From Larix kaempferi (Eukaryota; Streptophyta; Pinopsida; Pinales; Pinaceae): a DNA stretch of 64,000 nt. Below, in pieces: positions 44,101 through 50,290 of this stretch. Both the position numbers and the translations under genes were made by a program. The notes beneath the pieces were generated by a model. It searched no databases. It was not told the origin of the DNA and worked only from the letters and a program-made list of their open reading frames with translations. Positions within the stretch are counted from its first letter, which is position 1. Each line of letters begins with the position of its first letter. The stretch lies in the NCBI GenBank assembly GCA_027924585.1, contig BSBM01000597.1:1385501-1449500 (forward strand), in the 5' to 3' direction.

Positions 44101-45530
44101 TCAAAAGCAGCAGCGGGAGAGTTTTGAGTCCACCAAGGGTTACCTGACAGGGCTCCATTTGCCTAGACCACTCACCTGAGGGTATTACTCCACAGGCCCA
44201 TGGAGTTGACATCTCTATTACAGGCCAATTAGATGAGAGCGATTAGCTCTCGTTTAACTTTGCGGGAAGCTTCTTATTGCTTTGGTCTACCCCATTTTTG
44301 CTAACCATGCTTTACTGTTACTTATTTAGATTTAGAGTTAACTTATTTTTACCGTTCTCTTTGCTCAGAGATGTGTTATGCACTTACTTTATAGCTACTG
44401 TATATGCTGTACTCTAGAGTTCCTTGACATTTTTTATCATTCATGGAGATTAATAAAATCTCAATTTCAATTTCTGATTTTTCTAAATAGGTTTACAATG
44501 ATATTTGAATTACAGGAAATGTCCGCAGAGTGTATAGCAATATCTCATAGCCAAGCACGCTTGCCCTAGCAGCTGGAAGATAACAATTTTAAATGACAAT
44601 CGAGAGACAGTTACGAAACAGAATTGGGCAGAAATTATTAAAATCTAGCAATATGATTTTGATGGTCGGCAAAATGTATTGTATGTGGTCATTGCACACA
44701 GACAAGAAAGTGTTGGCCAGAATGTCTCTGAGTTGCAATTGCCAAATGAGTTGCAACCACACATATAGGACAAAGTGGGATTTAATGAGATAGCAATTGG
44801 GCAGCAATTGTCAGCAAGGGGGCACAAGTTCAAATCTCTGCAGTGTCCCTCATATTGCAAACACAGACAGACACCAAGTAGGGAGAAGCACTTGGTTCTC
44901 GTCTAGGCTCAATTCCCAAACCCAAACACTGAAACTCAATTAGCAAACAACAGCCGGCTAATCTCAAAACAGCAAAACCTAAATCCGAAAAACGTCCGAC
45001 GAATCAAAATGATAAAGAACAGAATTCGGCAAAACACCATACCGTGTCCTGTTCGCAGGCTCGCTGTTGCCAAAACCCGGAATCAAATCCTCAAAACCTG
45101 AACTCCCCGGTTTACCACCAGATCGCTGTGAATTCGAATTCTTCGGCTCCAAAAGATCTTTAAACGGCGCAGAGCTCAGGTCCCCGCTAGCAGATGCCCC
45201 GCTAAATACATCGTCATATGGAACCGCGGCATTCCTAATACCCTTCAAACCCTCGAATATATCATCATCGTACACAGGCGCATCAAACACCGGGACAGAG
45301 GAATTCTTGATCGGGGTCGAAAAGGTCCTGAATATATCATCATACCCTTCTTGATTCTGCGAAGCGAATGATGGCGCTGTAAATTTTGGCGGACCCCCGA
45401 ATACATCGTCATAAACACTCGGAATACCTGAAATCCTCGCCTGGGTGCTCCTCTGCGTGGACATTGGCGCCGCTTTGCCTTGGGGTTTAAGACCATAGTC
45501 CCTCTGCAGCAAATTGGGTAGATCGTCCAT
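23150..45530 (-). CDS. Auxilin-like J-domain protein (clathrin uncoating co-chaperone), eight exons
   Basis: Joined minus-strand exons: 45530-45043, 32898-30981, 30873-30735, 30528-30431, 30186-30121, 29266-29177, 23535-23359 and 23188-23150. All junctions are GT-AG and in phase, giving 3015 nt and 1004 residues. N-terminus: [19 protein letters not shown] with four acidic YDD(V/I)F-type motifs. Middle: proline-rich stretch (~375-390), charged coiled coil (~463-583) and ERAAAEAR-type repeats (~583-768). C-terminus: J domain with HPD at 967-969, ending [12 protein letters not shown]. Plant auxilin-related proteins recruit Hsc70 to strip clathrin from vesicles in the cytosol. The length is near the ~900-residue plant auxilin-related proteins. 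Introns are 12144, 107, 206, 244, 854, 5641 and 170 bp. The only uncertain junction is the exon 4 acceptor. Confidence 0.95.
23359..23535 (-). CDS. Auxilin-like gene exon 7 (J-domain core)
   Basis: It encodes [35 protein letters not shown] and [10 protein letters not shown]. The HPD tripeptide that stimulates Hsc70 ATPase is intact. The acceptor is TTCTCAG|ATCC and the donor is TTGAAG|GTATTG. Confidence 0.96.
23768..23990 (+). mobile_element. tRNA-derived SINE with 17-bp target duplication (intron 6)
   Basis: The head has the pol III A box TTAGCTCAAGTGG and a B box GGGTCAAATACCC. The 223-bp body ends in a GGAAAAAAAA tail. It is flanked by perfect copies of AACATAAAACTGAGACA at 23751-23767 and 23991-24007. 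The identical flanks indicate a comparatively young insertion, antisense to the host gene. Confidence 0.9.
24008..25596. other. Intron 6 sequence, no feature recognised
   Basis: AT-rich intronic DNA with a single TTTAGGGTTTAGGG phrase near 24264. No coding or mobile element was recognised. Confidence 0.4.
25597..25614. repeat. (AAT)n microsatellite
   Basis: Six AAT units lie at the tail side of the adjoining SINE and could be derived from its A-rich tail. Confidence 0.7.
25620..25817 (-). mobile_element. tRNA-derived SINE (intron 6, sense orientation)
   Basis: The minus strand reads GTGGGCCTAACGGTTAAGAA (A-box region) and GGTTCAAATCCGG (B box) about 45 bp later, then a body rich in CCCTTGCCCC and an AT-rich tail. 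No exact target duplication was found. Similar intron sequence flanks it on both sides (about 25424 and 25818), which points to an older local duplication. Confidence 0.75.
26261..28988. repeat. Three tandem copies of an ~800-bp repeat in intron 6
   Basis: Copies begin at 26261, about 27093 and 27891, each with AAACCCAGCTACCTATTGCTTA, and end in TAAGATTATTTCTTCTTAGAGTATA. Periods are about 832 and 798 bp. The third copy carries a 288-bp insertion. On the minus strand, each copy holds a related open frame with DQLEQHC and a GK.(I)HP..VRF core. The copies differ by substitutions and small indels. Confidence 0.88.
28496..28783. mobile_element. 288-bp insertion with 9-10 bp target duplication, MULE-like MITE candidate
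   Basis: The third tandem copy is interrupted here, and the other two show the empty site. The flanks repeat TTAAACCTAA (28486-28495 and 28783-28792). A 9-bp target duplication is typical of Mutator-like elements. Ends GTTGCACGAAACGTGGAAAC and (reverse complement) AACTTCTCAGAAACTTCTC are at best weak inverted repeats, so the superfamily is uncertain. Confidence 0.6.
28989..29176. other. Intron 6, exon-proximal sequence
   Basis: Unique intronic sequence between the tandem repeat and the exon 6 donor. Confidence 0.5.
29177..29266 (-). CDS. Auxilin-like gene exon 6
   Basis: This 90-bp exon encodes [20 protein letters not shown] and then [10 protein letters not shown], the first helix of the auxilin-type J domain. 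The acceptor is TTTTTGCAG|AGACTA and the donor is CAATAT|GTAAGG. Confidence 0.94.
30121..30186 (-). CDS. Auxilin-like gene exon 5
   Basis: This 66-bp micro-exon encodes [20 protein letters not shown] plus KN. The acceptor is TTTGTCAG and the donor is AAAAAT|GTAAGC. It is part of the charged helix leading into the J domain. Confidence 0.93.
30431..30528 (-). CDS. Auxilin-like gene exon 4
   Basis: The preferred acceptor is GTGAAG|CTGCACC, giving [20 protein letters not shown] and then [13 protein letters not shown]; the donor is GTGCG|GTATGC. An upstream acceptor GGGCAG|GGACTT, 36 bp earlier, also keeps the frame and would add [12 protein letters not shown]. The shorter form fits the usual spacing of the family better. 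Confidence 0.88.
30735..30873 (-). CDS. Auxilin-like gene exon 3
   Basis: The acceptor TTTGCAG|GATGCC is in phase 0 and the donor is TTTTTA|GTAAGA. It encodes [18 protein letters not shown], a motif strongly conserved in plant auxilin-like proteins just before the J-domain linker. Confidence 0.93.
30981..32898 (-). CDS. Auxilin-like gene exon 2
   Basis: The acceptor TGTCACAG|GTCAGCTGG completes an arginine codon with exon 1. It encodes about residues 163-802: [13 protein letters not shown], a serine-rich linker, the proline run [10 protein letters not shown], a Glu/Arg/Lys coiled coil and a long alanine/arginine/glutamate repeat. The donor is CTCG|GTAAGT at 30980. The 1918-bp exon contains most of the protein. 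Confidence 0.95.
33890..34193. repeat. 121-bp tandem duplication plus partial third copy (intron 1)
   Basis: 33890-34010 and 34011-34131 are nearly identical. A shortened third copy of the TTATTTGATTGCAATGCCAT region follows at about 34149-34193. Confidence 0.88.
34212..34275. repeat. Compound microsatellite (GT)n-(TA)n-(GA)n
   Basis: Runs of TGTG, TATATATA, then GAGAGAGA occur in succession. Likely length-polymorphic. Confidence 0.85.
34468..34661. repeat. 97-bp perfect tandem duplication (intron 1)
   Basis: 34468-34564 and 34565-34661 look identical base for base, so the event is recent. Confidence 0.9.
34662..35345. other. Intron 1 sequence, no feature recognised
   Basis: AT-rich intron. 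No gene or element was recognised before the LINE target duplication at 35346. Confidence 0.4.
35401..36560 (+). pseudogene. LINE ORF2 C-terminal part: zf-RVT region and RNase H
   Basis: One frame from 35401 gives [34 protein letters not shown] and [18 protein letters not shown], the zinc-finger-like region after plant LINE RTs. After an in-frame stop comes [13 protein letters not shown]. RNase H starts at about 36145 ([19 protein letters not shown]), with catalytic D, E (NNVAECEA) and D (VEGDSN). A frameshift near 36410 leads to [20 protein letters not shown], where the usual final AD is PN. Three stops and one frameshift mean it is not functional. Confidence 0.87.
37090..37686 (+). CDS. Open frame downstream of LINE RNase H (198 codons, unknown)
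   Basis: An ATG at 37090 opens a frame reading [15 protein letters not shown], then an acidic stretch (VESDNEDRG) and a predicted mostly helical remainder with [18 protein letters not shown] and a C-terminal [12 protein letters not shown]. The frame is open upstream to 36616 in the same register. It lies between RNase H and the LINE tail and is uninterrupted for 198 codons even though ORF2 is broken. I do not recognise the family. It may be an extra 3' ORF of this LINE lineage or a transduced host fragment. Confidence 0.5.
   Translation: MPPRGRPTRRGRRAPVESDNEDRGNGAMYGPSREQLNVAATALFFRCFFPQEVQRVVDNLEESLWRRVAAQEPPTDMAAMADWIHDPGNTRNRMALYNQAVTMLWVTKTLIAQLMETQVDILSGSARMTQLEELCKDHAEDSYWIHKKLDALAGDLGISFLTKSKKVENKREINLCGNREDADKQLVVIIDDEAGSSA
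37700..38710 (+). repeat. Tandemly duplicated LINE 3' end
   Basis: About 37706-38157 and 38240-38697 are near-identical copies of the same 3' untranslated sequence, separated by a third short copy of GCTGCTAAGATGACTATTGT and T-rich runs (38162, 38219). The arrangement suggests serial target-primed reverse transcription or unequal exchange between tails. Confidence 0.85.
38807..38907 (-). mobile_element. Short tRNA-like SINE with 10-bp target duplication (intron 1)
   Basis: The minus strand has GGTTGTACTGTTAAGGCACT and a perfect B box GGTTCGAAACTCC, with an A tail (plus-strand T7). It is flanked by CAGGATCATT at 38797-38806 and 38908-38917. Only about 100 bp, a monomeric tRNA-like unit. Confidence 0.75.
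39043..39394. repeat. 176-bp tandem duplication (intron 1)
   Basis: 39043-39218 and 39219-39394 differ at only a few positions. Confidence 0.9.
39395..40459. other. Intron 1 sequence, no feature recognised
   Basis: AT-rich intronic DNA with several phrases resembling degenerate repeats, but nothing that supports a gene. Confidence 0.35.
40460..40760 (-). mobile_element. Foldback/MITE-like element, copy 2
   Basis: A long hairpin has arms of about 75 bp (40587-40659 and 40684-40757) sharing ATCTATTAAGCACCGAGAG and CCAATTTCTTGAGGTGTAAA, around a ~24-bp AT-rich loop. The flank 40460-40586 (GCCGGCTCATAAAATAAAAT) matches the tail of copy 1 at 20281-20400 in reverse complement. No coding. Confidence 0.75.
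41080..41850 (+). pseudogene. hAT-type transposase N-terminal half (DUF659-like), decayed
   Basis: Frames recover [38 protein letters not shown], then [20 protein letters not shown] and (stop) [18 protein letters not shown], in the order seen in plant hAT proteins with a DUF659 core. An earlier segment, at 41098-41170, reads [19 protein letters not shown]. Frames shift at least three times and stops are present. Such proteins cut and paste hAT transposons. This one is dead and lies in intron 1 antisense to the host gene. Confidence 0.78.
42001..42340 (-). pseudogene. hAT-type transposase C-terminal part, inverted relative to the N-terminal half
   Basis: On the minus strand the frame from 42298 reads [20 protein letters not shown], then [20 protein letters not shown], a [23 protein letters not shown] and [18 protein letters not shown]. 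This is the region before the hAT dimerisation domain in the same protein family as 41080-41850, but on the opposite strand. A local inversion or two insertions would explain it. Confidence 0.78.
43282..43390. mobile_element. Foldback/MITE-like element, copy 3 (one arm)
   Basis: It carries a diverged arm (GGCATAGATCCATCTTGA...GAGGGATCAAATCTCTTCAGGTGTAAAAT) and a short complementary end TAAGATGTATCTAGGCC. It is related to copies at 20157 and 40587. Confidence 0.55.
43391..45042. other. Intron 1 sequence next to exon 1
   Basis: No gene recognised. At about 44770-44870 a phrase AAGTTCAAATCTCTGC resembles a pol III B box within tRNA-like sequence, possibly a SINE relic, but no A box or target duplication could be fixed. 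Confidence 0.35.
45043..45530 (-). CDS. Auxilin-like gene exon 1
   Basis: The ATG at 45530 is the first in a frame opening [19 protein letters not shown], the conserved start of plant auxilin-related proteins. It carries YDDVFGG, YDDIF, YDDDIF and YDDVFSG motifs. The donor is CACG|GTATGG at 45042. It encodes residues 1-162 plus two bases of codon 163. Confidence 0.95.
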
Positions 45531-45985
45531 CTCGCAGGCCGACGGTTCAATTCACCGGGGGTTTCAAAAGGTGGGGAAATCGAATCCCGCGGCCGATCCG
45601 AAAACCCACCACAGGATGGATTTCAAATTGACAATTTGGAACATAGATGAAGTTTTTGATGACGGAGAAGACTCCTGGATCGCAGAAACCCGGAGATATC
45701 GAGGCCTGCGAGATGGGTTTCCGGGGAAATTCGATTACATAAATGAATGTAAATGAATGAGTAGAATTTGGGCTGAAAACAATGTGCCCAATGTGCTGTA
45801 CAATAGCTGCCCGATGAGCTAATATAATTATACAGTGATTCTGAGAGGAGACTTCGGTCTTTTCTTCTGTCTTTCTATTTTTAACGTGCAGAGAGTTTGA
45901 AACTTTTAACCGTGGGTTAAAACTAGACTGTTGTTGCAGAGAGTTTGAAACTTTTAACCGTGGGTTAAAACTAGACTGTTGTTGA
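45531..45985 (-). promoter_or_regulatory. 5' UTR and proximal promoter of the auxilin-like gene
   Basis: Upstream of the ATG is a moderately GC-rich leader, then TATAATTATATTA on the minus strand at 45832-45820 as a possible TATA element, giving a leader of roughly 250-300 nt. Directly behind it sits a 48-bp perfect tandem duplication (45888-45935 and 45936-45983) containing AACCGTGGGTTAAAAC. Promoter assignment is inference. Confidence 0.4.
45888..45983. repeat. 48-bp perfect tandem duplication upstream of the auxilin-like gene
   Basis: Two identical 48-bp units begin GCAGAGAGTTTGAAACTTTT. They place two copies of any site in the unit just upstream of the presumed TATA element. Confidence 0.92.
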
Positions 45986-46666
45986 AAGGTGAAAAAGGAT
46001 TGAACGTCTTTCTCACTAACTTGGTATAATATCATTTTTCATTCGATTCGATATTTTAAATATTTTTATTTTATATATCTTTTCGCCTAAATTGATGTTA
46101 ATATTTATAATAATAAATTGTTTAATTATTAAAATGTATTACTTTTATAAATTATTTTTACTTAAATGTAATGGCATAGACAGGGTAAACAATTACAAAT
46201 CACCATTGATATTTATTTTTATAAATTATTTTATTTTTAAATACAGTAAGATAGAAATAATTTAAAGAGTATTTTAGAATAATAAAAATATAATATTTTG
46301 ATATGTACATAATAATATAAACAATTTATTCCAAGGAAAAAATATAAAAAAATATAATATTTTGATATGTACATAATAATATAAACAATTTATTCCAGGG
46401 AAAAAATATAAACAATTTATGAGTTATGAGTTACTATTATATTTTATATATTTTTTTGTTTGATTCGTCTGAATATAATTTACGAGTTTAAATCCATCTT
46501 AAATTGAATATTTAGAAGTATTAAAACCGATTAAATCTCTTAATATTCATCATTGAATTTTTATATTTTAAAATCATGTATAAATCAAAATTTTAATTTT
46601 TTTAATATTTAATAAAACTAAAATTAATATAAATATGAACTAATTTTATAAAAAAATTAGCAATAC
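45986..46666. other. AT-rich 5' flank
   Basis: Very AT-rich. It contains a 64-bp two-copy tandem duplication (about 46287-46350 and 46351-46414). No genes were seen. Confidence 0.5.
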
Positions 46667-46964
46667 ATTAATATGTTTATACTAAATAAGTCAATACCTA
46701 GTAAGCAATATTTTTTTTTCACTAATGGAAATTAGCATACCATTAATTAAATAAATAGTATAAAGAGAGTACATATTAGAGGCTCACACTAGCCAGAAAT
46801 AAACAGTCAGTATAGCTAGACAGTCAGCCAAACCATTGGAACAGTCAGCCAAACCATTGGCGAAACAGTACATATCTTTAATAGATAAAGAGAAAATACT
46901 ATGACTCATCAAAATATGGGAAACAAAATGGAAATACCACTTGTACTAAAGATGACAACCAGCC

Positions 46965-48040
46965 GAGATCCTCGTTGAATGAGCACATATTGCAGGTGGA
47001 TGGGGCCTCAAAGGGCAATCCAGGGCCTGCGGGAAGTGGAGGAGTTCTGATTAACAATACCGGGAGGAACATTTTCAACTTCTCCTGGGGACTGGGTAAT
47101 AAAACTAACAATGCTGCTGAAATCCTTGCTATCTGGCAGGGTCTTAATCAGGCAAGAATGCTTTCCATTAAGAAGCTCACTATAATAAGTGACTCCTGCA
47201 TTATCATCCAAGCTCTCATCCTGAAGAAGGCCCCAAATAATATGGAGCTGACCCAATTCTACAGGAAAGTCACATTACAGATGAAAGCCTTCGAAGAACT
47301 GAAGTTCTTCCATGTCCTCCGGCATCTAAACCAGCTAGCTGATCATGAAGCGAATTTGGGAGTCCAGTTGAGCAAAGGAGTTCTCAGGCTTAATGGAAAC
47401 ATCATCAACGTGCCCATTCCTTAGTTTCAGTGGTGGAACAGATTGGACCTGGAATGCCAAAGTGAAACTTGGTTTCAATAAGCACTTTGTTTCCTGCGCA
47501 GGAGAGAAGCACAATGTGCAGGAGACTAATCTGCATCAGAGATCGTTTCATGACCAGGGTTCTCCAAGTACTGGATCTGGGCATCAATTGGCGTCCTCCA
47601 GGAGGATTCATCCCCAGCATGGTCATTCACCTTTCCAGCAATGGATATCTCAGGGAATCAATGGTTCTCCTTTCTAAATTAGATGAAGTCAAAAGTTTGT
47701 AACTATATCAGACAGATTATTCCATATATCTCCACCAAGTATCGCTGAAATTTGCTGCAGGAAACGCTGAGCTTCTCTCAGTCTGCGTTCAATGGAATGG
47801 AAAGGGAGCAGATCGGGTCGAGATGGCTTCCAGATCGTCCTCCTTTTTAGAATATTGTCCCTCTCAACTCCTGGTAGACCGAACCAAGATCAAAATTATG
47901 GAATTTTGGAAAATATGGTTGTAAAGAATTTGAAATTATGCTTAGGACAGACCAGAAATTTTGAATGTAAAGCCACTGGCGGTTGTTTAGCCAGATGTTA
48001 ATTGAAAAAGCTCTATAACCGTTTTAGTAAAAAAAAAAAA
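46965..48040 (+). mobile_element. Short plus-strand LINE with perfect target duplication, nested
   Basis: It is bounded by AGATGACAACCAGCC at 46950-46964 and 48041-48055 (perfect), with an A12 tail at 48029-48040. The 1.08-kb insert consists of the RNase H domain and the 3' region only. It lies inside the minus-strand LINE 46703-48978 and so is the younger event. Confidence 0.92.
46975..47424 (+). pseudogene. LINE RNase H domain, intact frame but 5'-truncated ORF
   Basis: A 149-codon open frame carries a complete plant-LINE RNase [19 protein letters not shown] (first Asp), NNAAEILAIWQGLNQ (Glu), TIISDSCIIIQAL (Asp) and FFHVLRHLNQLADHEANLG (last Asp), ending NIINVPIP. All four catalytic residues are present and no stop interrupts it. 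The first codon of the frame is TTG and no early ATG exists, so it is the tail of a truncated ORF2 rather than a demonstrated gene. Confidence 0.85.
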
Positions 48041-48784
48041 AGATGACAACCAGCCTAACAATAGGCAGAGACACAACAGTTCCAAACAGAATAACCAGCA
48101 TTACTTCCCAAACACATAAACCGTCTACATCTGAGACAACAAAAGATTCAGAACATATCGGAGCACATCAACAGACTTAATTCCAATAAGTCATTGGAAG
48201 CGATGAGGCTAATCACCTGCAAAAAAGATATATACAGCCGCAAAAAGTATAATAAATACAAATATATAAAGTAGAATAGGAAAGAAGACTGGTTCAAAAA
48301 TAAATCATTAGACCCATGGGAAAGTCGTCGATCGTCACACCATTCCTCCCAAAAAAATAAGTCCTCCAGTGTAGATAAAGCTGATTTTGATAGCTCATCA
48401 ACCGCGTAGGATAAAAACAAACTAAAGCACCTCATTTTTCTGGTGGCTTTTTAACCAATTCCGGTCTAAATCTGGTCTGAAAATTACAATTTCGACAATG
48501 CTGCAATTTCAGCAATCACGATGAGTGGTCTTAGACTAAATGCATGATTTTAAAACTACCCAAATTGTCGAAATCGAGATTTGAGCAACGAAAATTGCAA
48601 TTTGGGCAATTGTTGATCTGTTGGATTCCGGTGACTGGGGGCATTTTGGTTGTTCCTTATACTGCTCCCTCATCAGCCTGTTGATCTAGTTCCCAATAAA
48701 CATGTGTGAAAGTAATACTTTCAAACCTAGAAATAAGAGCACGAGTCTCCTTCAGCCAATAGGAAAGCATCAACACATTGATGG

Positions 48785-48965
48785 ATGAAAATTATGATGC
48801 CCACATTATAATAACTATTGAATCACCCAACACATGGAGACTGGATACCTCCTTTGATAGAGCAAAACGAAGGAGAAGCCAAAGAGAAATTAACTCACTA
48901 CGAGTATTGGTTCCAGTTCCAGTATTCAGCCAGAGTTTGTAATAATTGTTTGCATTGAGGAAGCC
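48785..48965 (-). pseudogene. RNase H fragment of the minus-strand LINE
   Basis: It contains the catalytic glutamate region (TRSELISLWLLL) and the LGDSIVII motif with the third catalytic residue, then a stop. The N- and C-terminal parts are absent. Confidence 0.7.
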
Positions 48966-49021
48966 TAGTAAGTAATATATTAATATGTTTATACTAAATA
49001 AGTCAATACCTAGTGCATATT

Positions 49022-50290
49022 TAACAAAATTAGATAAAATCCCTGGATGGGATGATAAGTGTCCACACGAAAAATGGAATGGATGTTGGGCGGCATGGCT
49101 AGGTGGCGACACATTCCACCTAGCGTTCATGTTTTCGTCGCGGCTTACGATCCCATCATTAAGTACTCCTACGTTCTCACGAGCAAACTCTGGTTGTTCT
49201 CCTTACGCATCAGATCAAAAATGTACTCATATGGGATTGGGCTTAATGGCGAGGGCTATCCAATTCGGATGGTGAATTTCGTAGCTCTACAAGACTACAA
49301 GGATATTTCAATTCTCGCATGTGGCCAGTCCTTTGGCAATCATGGCGAGGTTCTATGGGTTTTTAAGAAGATGGATTTGGTTCATCCTTCTCATCTCTAG
49401 CCTCGTTATCTTATTCTAGTGCTCGCACTTCGGCTTTACATGCCCTGCCTTAGGCATCGTGGGAATTCCAAGCATGATAGGGGTTGCAGACTCCGTGTAC
49501 CTGGTGTTTTCGAGGAACTTACTCTTACAGTCTAGTCTCCAATTCATGCTGAGACGGCTTCTTTGGAGGCTATACATAATATGTCGAATTCGTTATAGAA
49601 TACTTCTGGCATAAAGCAGTGGGGTTGTCGTGTGGAATGGTTTGATGAAAAAGGGAATTCGTTAGGATTTGAATATGGTCCAACTTCTCCCAAAGTGTCT
49701 CTTACAAGTGGTCAATGTTATGATGATAAGCTGATTCACAACCAGTCGACGACTAACCTAAACGAGCCTTCGCAAAAGCAATTCTCTACTGAGAATATTG
49801 GCAATCCTTCTCATAATGTCAGTCCATTTGAGATTCATTTAAATTTTCTATTTGAGACCGGGCGAGACATTCAGAATATGCACTATAAAATGGAGCAAAT
49901 GGATGCCATAATTTCTTCTTCGATCTCCTATTTTGACAGCTAGGCTTTCTGTCAACATGCTAGCAGCTCGTCACACCTAGATGTTATCCTGCTTAGTGCT
50001 CTTGTAATGATGGCTTCTCGAATTCTTATTGATATGATCCTTCGGGTGACGCATTCCTACCTCCACGACCTAGTTGGAGTTAGTTGTGGGTAAGTTAGTC
50101 TTTTGGTTGTTTTAGTTAGTGTTATGGTAAGTTTGGTACAATCTTGGTTAAGTTATGAGTTGGTTCTGTTATGTTTTATTTCAAGTCTTTGGGGTTGATA
50201 ATGTTAAAATTTTGAACCTTCTGGAATCAGTTTTGATATTTCAACACTAGAAGAAATTATGTTTTCTTACTCCTAAAAAAACCTGCAATC
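49022..50290 (+). pseudogene. Degenerate open frame of unknown origin
   Basis: A single frame from 49059 to 49943 has only a few stops and reads, for example, YSYGIGLNGEGYPIRMVNFV and later WFDEKGNSLGFEYGPTSPKV and MHYKMEQMDAIISSSISYF. It ends at TAG 49941-49943 and is followed by T/G-rich non-coding sequence. I do not recognise a family. The neighbourhood suggests a transposon-derived sequence. Confidence 0.35.

Larger units (their letters stand above)
46703..48978 (-). mobile_element. Minus-strand LINE fragment, host of a nested LINE
   Basis: A 36-bp identical sequence (46667-46702 and 48979-49014) flanks this segment. The plus-strand T run at 46712-46719 is the A tail of a minus-strand element. 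At the other end, minus-strand frame 48960-48785 reads LNTGTGTNTRSELISLWLLL and VSSLHVLGDSIVIIMWAS, the middle of a LINE RNase H. The 36-bp flank is unusually long for a LINE target duplication but the geometry fits. Within it lies a second LINE, 46965-48040. Confidence 0.72.

Noticed and set aside
45547-46035. Minus-strand 162-codon frame upstream of the auxilin-like ATG
   Set aside because: It covers the 5' UTR, promoter and 48-bp duplication and has no protein motif; the internal repeat of residues comes from the DNA duplication.
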